DNA from: Pseudanabaena sp. PCC 6802
GTDB taxonomy: Bacteria > Cyanobacteriota > Cyanobacteriia > Pseudanabaenales > Pseudanabaenaceae
Assembly: GCF_000332175.1 (NCBI RefSeq)
Contig: NZ_KB235914.1
Coordinates: 1,675,368-1,739,367 of the forward strand
DNA length: 64,000 nucleotides
Direction: 5' to 3'
A program made the translations under genes and the position numbers. Below, one piece after another: positions 51,266-60,601 of this stretch. Below the pieces are notes generated by a model that was given only the letters and a program-made list of their open reading frames with translations, did no database searches and had not been told where the DNA came from. Every line of letters begins with the position of its first letter. Position 1 is the stretch's first letter.

Positions 51266-52408
51266 CTATGTCAGCACTCCAACAAAGTTGAACGATGCGC
51301 CCAACACTGGTTTGGGATCTTGTCTTTCCCAACGTTGCAGGATTTCGGCATAGATACTGCGGAAGTCTACTTTGACGGGCAAGTTACCTTTCTCCAGGCT
51401 ATCTAAACTGGGATCGCCACCATAGAAGCCAGGTTTCACAGGCCCTAGCAATAGTACAGGGCCAGTTGTGCCGTGATCTGTTCCCCCAGAACCATTTTGG
51501 GCAGGGCGACGACCGAACTCGCTTTGTATCAAGATCAATACATCTTTGTCCTTGCCTCGGGCTTGTAAATCTCGATTGAGTGCTGCTAGACCTAGACTCA
51601 GTTGTTCTAGTAACCGCGCGTGGCGTTGTGCCTGACCAGCGTGAGTATCCCAGCCGCCAATCGTAATGTATAGCACGCGGGGACTTGACTCTAGCAGTCT
51701 GCCTGCCAGGGCAAACTGTTGCCCGATGGGAGTTTTAGCATAACCATGATTGGCGCTGCGCTGCTTGACTTCTTGGGCGATTTGCTTAACAGCGGCTTCG
51801 CTTTCTAATACGGTGCGGCGTACCTGTTCTGCTAAGGGAATCGATTGTGGGGTCGCGTAAATTGCTTGAATGGCTTGACCGAGCTTTCCAGTGCTTCTGA
51901 CCGCCAGTCGGGGCGATAGTTGTAGAAAGCGTTCCGTGCTAGCTCCCGTCAGTGCCAGGGGATACTCCTCGCCCAGAAAAATAGCATCGGCGGATTTAGC
52001 TTTGTTAATTTCTAAATACCGTGCCAACCATCCGGTATTGGTAGATCCAGTGGGATGGGCGCTCTGCCATATATCCTTAGAGCGGAAGTGCGAGAGGTTG
52101 GGATTAGGATAGCTGACATTTTGGATTACTGCGAGGCGATCGCTCTCTAAAATCGGTTTTAGTTCTTTGAGGGAGGGATGCAATGCGACTCGATCTGTGA
52201 CGGGAATACCATCCGCGATCGCGAGACTCGGGCGCAGTTTGCGATAGTTGGCATCTTTATAGGGAATGAATGTATTCAGGCCATCATTGCCACCCGCTAA
52301 TTCGATTACCATGAGCGTGCGTCGATCTTTGGCGGCACCTTGCAGGGGATTCGCTGCCGTTAGCAGCGCGGCAGCGGTCATTGTGGTGAGAAAGTCTCTT
52401 CTATTCAT
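51266..52408 (-). CDS. DUF1501 protein with Tat signal
   Basis: The 380 residues start MNRRDFLTTMTAAALLTAAN, a twin-arginine signal peptide with an Ala-rich core. VIELAGGNDGLNTFIPYKDA and later QSEFGRRPAQNGSGGTDHG are diagnostic for DUF1501, an alkaline-phosphatase-like (sulfatase) fold. It is exported folded, perhaps with a metal. It converges on the response regulator with 3 bases between the stops and is preceded by the DUF1800 gene, its regular partner. Confidence 0.9.
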   Translation of the reverse strand: MNRRDFLTTMTAAALLTAANPLQGAAKDRRTLMVIELAGGNDGLNTFIPYKDANYRKLRPSLAIADGIPVTDRVALHPSLKELKPILESDRLAVIQNVSYPNPNLSHFRSKDIWQSAHPTGSTNTGWLARYLEINKAKSADAIFLGEEYPLALTGASTERFLQLSPRLAVRSTGKLGQAIQAIYATPQSIPLAEQVRRTVLESEAAVKQIAQEVKQRSANHGYAKTPIGQQFALAGRLLESSPRVLYITIGGWDTHAGQAQRHARLLEQLSLGLAALNRDLQARGKDKDVLILIQSEFGRRPAQNGSGGTDHGTTGPVLLLGPVKPGFYGGDPSLDSLEKGNLPVKVDFRSIYAEILQRWERQDPKPVLGASFNFVGVLT

Positions 52409-52443
52409 GATTTTTGAGTATTATTAGTGATGGTGAGGTGATG

Positions 52444-52475
52444 ATGCGTTAGGCAAAGCCGTAATGCGTCCTACG
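52444..52475. repeat. Short palindromic repeat, family D copy 3
   Basis: ATGCGTTAGGCAAAGCC then GTAATGCGTCCTACG, as at 29674. It lies between the DUF1800 and DUF1501 genes and overlaps the last codons of the former. Confidence 0.55.
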
Positions 52476-53736
52476 CTAGTTGGTAAGTGGGCGACGATAA
52501 AATTAGTCCCGTTGCCTCTCGGATCGATAAGCCGCTCATGGCATTACTTAAACCAGGTTCGGGTTTGCCATCCAGTAGGAGCGTTACCAAATCTGCAGTC
52601 GTAAAGCGTTGGGCATCGTACTCAAACCCGAGATCGTCATCGCCTTCTTTGACAAGTTGTTGCGCTAAATTGAGGCGGGTGAGCAATGAGGGTGCCGTCA
52701 ACCAGCCTGCATCCTGCGGCCATCCTTTGACGGTGGGTGCGTTATAGGGAATCTGTCCCATTGCTCTGAGGCTGGCAATTACCTTGGCGCGATCTGCTTT
52801 GATTTGTAACTGACGCAGCGAACCTACTATGAAATATATCGGTGGTTTGAGACGGCTGCGATATGCCCTAGTACTGTAAAACTCGGGTGCGGTGAATATG
52901 GCTTCAACTAAGGCTTTAATACTGCGATCGCTCTTTTGATAAACCCCAGCCAGCCGTTGCACGATCTCTGGTTCGGGATTGGGATAAACAAATGTACTCC
53001 ACAGTTTGGTGCCAATCAGCTTGGCGGTAGCGGGATGATTGGCCAGAATATCCACGATATCTTCGGTTTTGAAGTTGCCACTGCGTCCTAGGAAAGTTTT
53101 ATTTCCGCGATCGTGGCGGCGGGGCAGAAAGTTAACCGCTGTTATCCCCGTATTCCGATCGGTTCTAATTATCCAACCCGTAAGCGATCGCGCTCCTTCC
53201 TGGATATCTCTTTCCGTGTAATTTCCCCGCCCAATCGTAAATAACTCCATCACTTCGCGGCTGAAATTCTCGTTGATCCTACCAGCTCGATTGCGGGCGT
53301 TGTCCAGGTATGCCAGCATGGCGGGGCTGGTGGTAACGCTCATGAGTAGTTCGCGGAAATCTCCAAAGGCGTGAGAATGGAGGCGCTGCTCGTAGTCTGT
53401 GAGTAACTGTGGGAAGGGAATTTTATGCATGGAAACGACAAAATGATCGCGCCAGAAGTTTGTCACCCTTTCCTGTAAAGGATTGGCGGGATTCACCATC
53501 TGTTTGAGCAACCAATCGCCGAACTCTAGAAACCGTTTTCGCTTCTTTCCTTTTATCTGCACGGGAGCGCTCAGATCTGGCACCTCAATTGACGTACTCG
53601 TTTGCAGCCAACGGTGCAGGAGATCGGTATTGCTTTCCGTACTATTTAGTTCTTCCAGGGTGGCTCCAAAACTTGCCCTCCGCCAGAAATGTGCCTTTTG
53701 CTGCATCTTATCCATCATGTTCTTCCCGCTTTGCAT
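52471..53736 (-). CDS. DUF1800 protein
   Basis: The 421 residues have KAHFWRRASFGATLEELNST near the start, then PLQERVTNFWRDHFVVSMHK, NFSREVMELFTIGRGNYTER and WIIRTDRNTGITAVNFLPRR. These mark DUF1800, always found beside DUF1501. Their joint role is not established; export or extracellular matrix handling has been suggested. The start could also be the internal MMDKMQQ seven codons in. The gap to 51266 shows they are one operon. Confidence 0.88.
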   Translation of the reverse strand: MQSGKNMMDKMQQKAHFWRRASFGATLEELNSTESNTDLLHRWLQTSTSIEVPDLSAPVQIKGKKRKRFLEFGDWLLKQMVNPANPLQERVTNFWRDHFVVSMHKIPFPQLLTDYEQRLHSHAFGDFRELLMSVTTSPAMLAYLDNARNRAGRINENFSREVMELFTIGRGNYTERDIQEGARSLTGWIIRTDRNTGITAVNFLPRRHDRGNKTFLGRSGNFKTEDIVDILANHPATAKLIGTKLWSTFVYPNPEPEIVQRLAGVYQKSDRSIKALVEAIFTAPEFYSTRAYRSRLKPPIYFIVGSLRQLQIKADRAKVIASLRAMGQIPYNAPTVKGWPQDAGWLTAPSLLTRLNLAQQLVKEGDDDLGFEYDAQRFTTADLVTLLLDGKPEPGLSNAMSGLSIREATGLILSSPTYQLA

Positions 53737-53786
53737 GGATCGTGATGTGTCTGACTGGGGAAACCGCCTAAAGGTTCAAACTTCAG

Positions 53787-53873
53787 GTATAGCGTTTTTC
53801 AATTGAGAACAGTTTTTATTGACGGGGGACAGGGGTAGAACCCCGTTCATAAATGATTTACGATCGCTATATT
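53787..53873. repeat. Family B palindromic repeat, copy 6 (truncated)
   Basis: It opens TATAGCGTTTTTCAATTGAG with TTTTTATTGACGGGGGACAG, then has lost most of its core and closes with CGATCGCTATA. It lies between the DUF1800 gene and TMEM14. Confidence 0.6.
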
Positions 53874-53890
53874 TATTATTGGTTAAGATT

Positions 53891-54202
53891 ATGAGCTTAG
53901 GTATTGTGGCGGCGATCGCCTACGGCATTTTGGCAATTGTGGGCGGTATTTTGGGGTACGTCAAAAGCAAGAGCAAAGTCTCGATTATCTCTGGCAGCAT
54001 CAGCGGCGCTTTGTTAATCGCGTCTGCGATCGCCCAACTACAGGGCATCAGTGGGGCGCGGATTGCCAGCATTGCGATCGCGGGGGTATTAGTCATCGTG
54101 TTTGCGCTGCGCTTCGCAAAAACCAGGAAATTTATGCCAGCCGGATTGATGATCTTTGCAGGCTTGGTATCACTTGCCGCCATGCTTTTGTCTGCGACAT
54201 AG
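53891..54202 (+). CDS. TMEM14 family small membrane protein
   Basis: I chose ATG 53891 (103 residues). Four hydrophobic segments run through it (AAIAYGILAIVGGILGYVKS, then GSISGALLIASAIAQLQG, and so on), with KSKSKVSIISGSISG between the first two. That is the TMEM14 pattern, shared with the chloroplast fatty-acid exporter FAX1. A lipid role is inferred. The ABC exporter starts 46 bases on. Confidence 0.85.
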   Translation: MSLGIVAAIAYGILAIVGGILGYVKSKSKVSIISGSISGALLIASAIAQLQGISGARIASIAIAGVLVIVFALRFAKTRKFMPAGLMIFAGLVSLAAMLLSAT

Positions 54203-54248
54203 AGCAGCTATTTTCCGAACGATCGCGATCGAAGCTAACATATTACGC

Positions 54249-55994
54249 ATGGCGCGATCGCAACTACAGAAACTCAATACCTACCTCCGTCCCCACTATC
54301 GGGATTTGATTTTGGGCACGCTTGCCCTCCTTGTCGTTAATGCCATCGGCACTTACATCCCCTGGCTAATTCGGGTAGCAGTTGACGAACTAGGCAGAGC
54401 CTTCACCACGGAAAAGGTGATGTATTACGTCTGGATGGTTATAGTCCTGTCTTCGGTGATGTGGGGCATTCGCATGGCATCGCGCATGTTGATATTTGGC
54501 GTGGGTCGGCAGGTGGAGTTCGACCTCAAGCAAAAACTATTTACCCACTTACTCAAGCTTTCACCCAGTTATTTTGCCAATAATTCCGTTGGTAACTTGA
54601 TCAGCATTGTGACCAGCGATGTTGAAAATGTGCGCCGCCTGTTGGGCTTCGCCATACTCAGTTTAATTAATACGGTATTTGCCTATGCGATGACGCTGCC
54701 GCTCATGCTGGTAATTGATGTCAAGCTCAGTTTGCTGGCGATCGCGGTTTATCCCTTGATGTTTATCCTGGTGCAGAGCTTTAGCGGTCAACTGCGCGAC
54801 GAGCAGTTACGGGTGCAGGAAGAACTAGCCACGATTAGCGCTCTGCTGCAAGAGGATCTCAATGGCATGGCTTTGATCAAGACCTATGCCCAAGAAGCAA
54901 ACGAGCGGCAGGCTTTTCACCAACTCAATCAAAAATTGCTCGCGGCTAACATCCAGATGGCAAAAACCCGTAACTTCCTATTCCCGATATTGGGTGGTAT
55001 TGCCAGTGTCAGCCTGCTGGTTTTGCTCTGGGTAGGTGGCGGTATGCTAGCCGAACCAAATACTAGCTTTACGGTGGGCAAGCTCATCGCGTTAATTATT
55101 TACGTGGAGCGGCTCATATTTCCCACTGCTCTCCTTGGCTTTGTCCTCACTACCTATCAAAGGGGGCAAGTTAGCATAGCGCGCGTCGAACAGATCCTGG
55201 ATGAACCGCCAGGCATAGTCGATCGCGATGATGCCATCAACATCGATATTAAGCAGATTAAAGGCAAGATCGAAGCACGCCACCTCACCTATCAATATCC
55301 CGGTGCCCCCAACCCTGCGCTTGCAGATGTCAGTTTTACGATCGAACCGGGAGAAACTGTGGCTGCGATCGGTACGGTCGGTTCGGGTAAGTCTACGCTG
55401 GCAAACGCCCTACTGCGACTCCTGGATATTGCACCCGGACAACTGTGGATTGACGGGATGGACGTTACCCAAATCCGAGTCGGCGATCTCAGAAGCGCGA
55501 TCGCCTACGTACCCCAGGACAGCTTCCTGTTCAGTGCGTCGATCGGCGATAACATTCGCTATGGCAACCCCGACGCTACCAATGCCGCAGTCGAATACTA
55601 TGCCCAGCAGGCACATATACAAGGCGAGATTTTGAACTTCCCTCGTCGCTACGATACTTTAGTAGGAGAACGGGGGATTACGCTGTCCGGCGGTCAGCGC
55701 CAACGCACGGCGCTTGCCCGAGCGCTATTGGTAGATTCACCAATTTTGCTCCTGGATGATGCGCTATCCAGCGTTGATAATCAGACAGCAACGGATATTC
55801 TGGCTAATTTGCCCAAACAGAAAACCGTAATCTTTATCTCGCACAAACTTTCTGTGGCTGCTAATGCCGATCGCATTATCCTCATGGATCGCGGACAAAT
55901 CGTTCGGGTTGGCACGCATCAAGAATTACTTACAGAATCGCCGCTGTACAGTAAACTTTGGGATCAATATAAGTTAGAAGAAGATCTTAAGTAA
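54249..55994 (+). CDS. ABC transporter, fused permease and ATPase (MsbA-like)
   Basis: I chose ATG 54249 (581 residues), giving the expected half-transporter length. Six membrane helices fill residues 1-310. The ATPase has Walker A GTVGSGKST, signature LSGGQRQRTALARALL, Walker B ILLLDDALSSVD and His in IFISHKLS. It works as a dimer exporting lipids, drugs or peptides. TMEM14 precedes it and the CNNM/CBS gene follows by 19 bases. Confidence 0.94.
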   Translation: MARSQLQKLNTYLRPHYRDLILGTLALLVVNAIGTYIPWLIRVAVDELGRAFTTEKVMYYVWMVIVLSSVMWGIRMASRMLIFGVGRQVEFDLKQKLFTHLLKLSPSYFANNSVGNLISIVTSDVENVRRLLGFAILSLINTVFAYAMTLPLMLVIDVKLSLLAIAVYPLMFILVQSFSGQLRDEQLRVQEELATISALLQEDLNGMALIKTYAQEANERQAFHQLNQKLLAANIQMAKTRNFLFPILGGIASVSLLVLLWVGGGMLAEPNTSFTVGKLIALIIYVERLIFPTALLGFVLTTYQRGQVSIARVEQILDEPPGIVDRDDAINIDIKQIKGKIEARHLTYQYPGAPNPALADVSFTIEPGETVAAIGTVGSGKSTLANALLRLLDIAPGQLWIDGMDVTQIRVGDLRSAIAYVPQDSFLFSASIGDNIRYGNPDATNAAVEYYAQQAHIQGEILNFPRRYDTLVGERGITLSGGQRQRTALARALLVDSPILLLDDALSSVDNQTATDILANLPKQKTVIFISHKLSVAANADRIILMDRGQIVRVGTHQELLTESPLYSKLWDQYKLEEDLK

Positions 55995-56013
55995 ACGTCG
56001 CTGTCCCAGATAA

Positions 56014-57096
<1,083 letters not shown>

Positions 57097-57111
57097 TTAG
57101 AATCGGCAACC

Positions 57112-57504
57112 ATGACAAAACAGAGCATTGATTTCACAGCCCCTAGCCTCAAAAGAGCTGAAAGCGCAGTAATCTGTTCTCCCTTTACGCTCAAATTGCT
57201 AGCGGAATTAGCCGAAAGGGGAGTTCCTTTGCGCGCGATCGCTGCGCCAGAAGGCATCAAGCTTCAATATCTCAACCGACCTTTGGGATTAATCCCAACT
57301 GAGAATGCTTTGTTATGGTTGGTACAGGTAGGCGTACTGCGTCGTGAAGTGGACGGACAGGGCATTACCGATAGTTTTCGCCTGACCCCATTGGGCTTTC
57401 AGGTTCTAGAGAAATGGCGATCGCAACAGCAATTTCCCTCACCGACATGGCGCGATCGCTTCCAAAATTTCCTCGCTCAGATCCAACCATCACGCTTTAT
57501 CTAG
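57112..57504 (+). CDS. Npun_F0494-type conserved cyanobacterial protein
   Basis: The 130 residues include SPFTLKLLAELAERGVPLRA and LLWLVQVGVLRREVDGQGIT, then DSFRLTPLGFQVLEKW. I recall this as the Npun_F0494 family, widespread in cyanobacteria. The fold looks like a winged helix, so DNA binding is possible. It is the end of the TMEM14-ABC-CNNM run, and the palindrome at 57511 follows its stop by 6 bases. Confidence 0.7.
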   Translation: MTKQSIDFTAPSLKRAESAVICSPFTLKLLAELAERGVPLRAIAAPEGIKLQYLNRPLGLIPTENALLWLVQVGVLRREVDGQGITDSFRLTPLGFQVLEKWRSQQQFPSPTWRDRFQNFLAQIQPSRFI

Positions 57505-57510
57505 GCGATA

Positions 57511-57540
57511 TATAGCGGTTTTCAGATGAAAACCGCTATA
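57511..57540. repeat. Minimal family B element (30-base perfect palindrome)
   Basis: TATAGCGGTTTTC, four bases, GAAAACCGCTATA. It is the two ends of family B joined without any core, lying between converging genes. Its right part includes the last bases of the DUF815 reading frame, including the stop. Confidence 0.85.
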
Positions 57541-58882
57541 GTGCTGCGATTGCTTCTGCTTGCAAAAAGTCGATGAATTGCTGAGCCGTGCGTCCCGACC
57601 GCCCATTATGCCTGGTTGCCCACTGCAAAGCGCGATATTCCAAGTCCTCTGGACTAATCCCAATTTTTGCGCGTGCGGCTAAATGCGTGACGATTTGTAA
57701 GTAGGTATGCTGGTCGGCTCCGGTAAATGTAATCGTTAAGCCAAAGCGATCGCTAAGTGAGAGTTTTTCTTGAACTGTATCCCAAGGGTGAACTTCATCG
57801 CTGTCACTGGGACGGGGGCGATCGCTAAAATATTCGCGTAAGAGGTGGCGGCGATTGGATGTGGCGTAAACAATTACGTTCTCTGGTCGAGCAGTCAGGT
57901 TACCTTCTAACAAGACTTTCAGTGCTTTGTAGTCTTCTGATTCCTGCTCGAATGAGAGGTCATCAACAAAGATAATGAACTTCTGCGGAGCATGACGCAA
58001 TTGCTCGACAATAATTGGCAAATCTCTCAGATCGGATTTTGCGACTTCGATCAGTCGCAGCCCGCGATCGCTATATTTCAGGAGTAGAGATTTTACCAGC
58101 GATGACTTGCCAGAGCCACGACTGCCATAGAGGAGAACGTGCAAAGCCTTCGCTCCTGCCAGGAAAAACTCTGTATTTTTGAGTAAGGTCTCTTTTTGCA
58201 GATCGTAACCTATTAGATTCTCTATTTGGACGAGATCGGGATGGCTGATGCCGACTAGCTCGCCCGATCGCCAGGATAGAGCAGCATATTGGGCAAATAC
58301 CCCCGTGCCATATTTGTGATAGCGATCGGCGAGTTGCGGTAATGCTTCTGCCCAATTACTTAGCGATCGCAGTAGATGTCTCAGTGCTATATGCGAATCG
58401 CTTGTAGATGCATTACCATGCCATGCCACCGGCTCGAAGGGCAGATCGATCGCGGCTTGCAGCCATTGCGTCAAGCAGTTACTGCCCACAGAACTCAAAT
58501 TGTGCAGTACTTTAAGATCGTGCTGAACTGCTGAAACAAGGTCTAGTGGGAAGTTTGAAAACTCCGTAGTTTGCGCGAGTTGGGTAAATGGGTTACTAGC
58601 AGTTAAAATGCAATCTATAAGATAATCTTGCCAACTACAGTTAACCGTCGCCATCGCGAGAAACCACTGACCGTAGGCTTGCAAACATTCTGATGCCGTG
58701 CTTTTAGATGATATCGACAATCCATCAGCGATCGCGTTCTGGTTGCTAATCTGCTCGCTCAGAGTTTGCAAAACTCGCAGAAACTTCTGACCTGGCTCCT
58801 CTGCCAAGATATCTCGATAGATGAGCAGCGATGCAGCTTGCAGTTGACACGTCCGGATCGATTCTGCTATTTCTTGGTACAT
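57536..58882 (-). CDS. DUF815 AAA-type ATPase
   Basis: The 448 residues have an N-terminal helical region of about 230 residues, then the ATPase: LHVLLYGSRGSGKSSLVKSL is the Walker A, KFIIFVDDLSFE the Walker B, and ENVIVYATSNRRHLLREYFS the sensor 1 stretch. GEN-LTARP and RFGLTITFTGAD follow. DUF815 proteins are predicted AAA+ machines without a known substrate. The coiled-coil gene at 58888 ends just before it on the same strand. Confidence 0.9.
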   Translation of the reverse strand: MYQEIAESIRTCQLQAASLLIYRDILAEEPGQKFLRVLQTLSEQISNQNAIADGLSISSKSTASECLQAYGQWFLAMATVNCSWQDYLIDCILTASNPFTQLAQTTEFSNFPLDLVSAVQHDLKVLHNLSSVGSNCLTQWLQAAIDLPFEPVAWHGNASTSDSHIALRHLLRSLSNWAEALPQLADRYHKYGTGVFAQYAALSWRSGELVGISHPDLVQIENLIGYDLQKETLLKNTEFFLAGAKALHVLLYGSRGSGKSSLVKSLLLKYSDRGLRLIEVAKSDLRDLPIIVEQLRHAPQKFIIFVDDLSFEQESEDYKALKVLLEGNLTARPENVIVYATSNRRHLLREYFSDRPRPSDSDEVHPWDTVQEKLSLSDRFGLTITFTGADQHTYLQIVTHLAARAKIGISPEDLEYRALQWATRHNGRSGRTAQQFIDFLQAEAIAAL

Positions 58883-58887
58883 ATAGA

Positions 58888-59286
58888 TTAATCATGGGGT
58901 TCCTGACCGCGATCGTCCCAGTTACGGCGGTTCATAAACCGAATCTCTTCCAGCAAAATATTAAAGCGTTGGTCTGTCTCAGCTTGCCGCTCTTCAATTT
59001 TAGCTTGACGCTCTGCACTTTCGGCTTGACGCTCAGCATATTCGGCTTGACGCTCAGCATATTCGGCTTGTTGCCGTTCAATAGCTGTTTGCCGCTCGTC
59101 CATCCTGGACATTAACACGGTAAGCGTACCGATGTTATCTGCCAACATGCGATGCGTTTCTGCCATGTATGCCTGGTTAGCTTGTAACTCGCGTTGGCTA
59201 GCCTGTAACTCGCGTTGAGTCTCCGTCATAACGGTTATAGCTTCTTCTACCGTGTGGATTCTTCTTTCTAATGGCTCTTGAGTCAT
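58888..59286 (-). CDS. Coiled-coil protein with heptad repeats
   Basis: The 132 residues are almost all one coil. RELQASQRELQANQAYMAE and then repeated AEYAERQ and AESAERQ heptads run through the middle, encoded in part by a 21-base direct repeat near 59010-59060. It ends in RFNILLEEIRFMNRRNWDDR. No enzyme domain is seen. It starts the operon with the DUF815 gene 5 bases later, so it may be its partner. Similar coils occur at the tails of Uma2 proteins. Confidence 0.7.
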   Translation of the reverse strand: MTQEPLERRIHTVEEAITVMTETQRELQASQRELQANQAYMAETHRMLADNIGTLTVLMSRMDERQTAIERQQAEYAERQAEYAERQAESAERQAKIEERQAETDQRFNILLEEIRFMNRRNWDDRGQEPHD

Positions 59287-59490
59287 GTCTTTACCCTACA
59301 AAATTTCTTTATCGCCTTGGCCTCAACGCCAGTAATACCAGTATAAACCACAATATCCCAGCCAGAATTTTCTAACTAATCGAGAATACCTGAGGAGCTT
59401 ATTCCCTGTCATGGCACAAAATCCCAATTCCCATTCTCTTTGACTATCAGAGTAAACTCCTGATATGCAGAAATTGTAGCGTATCAGAAA

Positions 59491-60522
59491 TTAATTGATT
59501 TTAATTTCTCGCTTTACGTCAATTAATGCTTTACCATTGCGGATCAGTTGATATTCGCCTCGCCAGGTACCTGTCGCTAGTTTTTGCTCGGGTTTGTTGC
59601 GCTTACCCGTAAAGAGCATCCAGGTGCGACTGGGTTTTTCGATATTTTTTTCGCTATTTGCAATGACAGAACCATTAGGGGCAATCAGACGAATGCGCTC
59701 CAGGTCGTCTTTAAGCACGCCGTAGGTTCTCACCCAAAATACGATCGCACCTGCATTCGCACTCAGTGTAATATCGTCAAACTTGCCCTGCTCGGCATCT
59801 TCTAATTTTGGGACGCGATCGGCAAAACCCGCATTCATCAAACCAGTTGGCACGTAGACAAGTGGAGTTCTCCACATGGACTTGGCAGGGACTTTACACC
59901 CCGGTTTGCGCTCGATTTGAGCATCTACACCCAGGAACGGATCGACTGGCTTGCCTTGGTAGCGCGCCTCAAAGTGAACGTGGGGAAATGAAGCCGCTCC
60001 CGACTGACCCACCAACCCTAAGACAGTCCCAGATTTGACCTGAGTGCCCGGCTTTGCCACCACCGAACCATGGCGCATATGGCAGTATTGGGTTTCCCAC
60101 CCCTGCCCGTGATCGATGACAACCCCATTGCCACACTCTTTGCCCTCAATCCCAGAATCCTTAGTATCGAGAGTTTTGCGATCGACGATGCCATCTCGCA
60201 CTCTTAAAACTTTGCCATTTGCTGCCGCAATTACAGGTACGCCCTGGCGCATAACTCTCTCATCGGGAATCGCGAAATCCGTGCCGGTATGTCCGTTGTA
60301 GGTCATGCGTCCGCATCCAAAATCCACTGCCTCGGAACCGGGATCGCGATCCGTATAATTCAGTACGAAGCAATCTTTACCCAAATTGCACTTAAGCGGC
60401 AGATCGAACTTCATATCGGGTGCATTGCTCTTCTGGCTTAACTGCACGGGAACTTCGCTGCTTGCTGACGAGCAGGAGAGAAGTGCGATCGCTGTGAGAG
60501 TAGGAACGAATAGTTTATGCAT
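59491..60522 (-). CDS. M23 family metallopeptidase, lipoprotein
   Basis: I chose ATG 60522 (343 residues). The signal ends in the lipobox LLSC at residue 16, so it is lipid-anchored. The LytM/M23 domain has TYNGHTGTDFAIPD (H-x-x-x-D zinc site) and later ASFPHVHFEARYQGKPVDPF (H-x-H). VIDHGQGWETQYCHMRHG fits between. It cuts or binds peptidoglycan cross-links. The C-terminal 130 residues are a beta-rich domain of unknown role. Confidence 0.9.
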   Translation of the reverse strand: MHKLFVPTLTAIALLSCSSASSEVPVQLSQKSNAPDMKFDLPLKCNLGKDCFVLNYTDRDPGSEAVDFGCGRMTYNGHTGTDFAIPDERVMRQGVPVIAAANGKVLRVRDGIVDRKTLDTKDSGIEGKECGNGVVIDHGQGWETQYCHMRHGSVVAKPGTQVKSGTVLGLVGQSGAASFPHVHFEARYQGKPVDPFLGVDAQIERKPGCKVPAKSMWRTPLVYVPTGLMNAGFADRVPKLEDAEQGKFDDITLSANAGAIVFWVRTYGVLKDDLERIRLIAPNGSVIANSEKNIEKPSRTWMLFTGKRNKPEQKLATGTWRGEYQLIRNGKALIDVKREIKIN

Positions 60523-60601
60523 ATGAACTGACCGATCCACCGACAAAATGCGAGTCTGTGTCGCTCTTTACCAACCTCCATCCCTAATCCCTACCCCCTA
60601 C

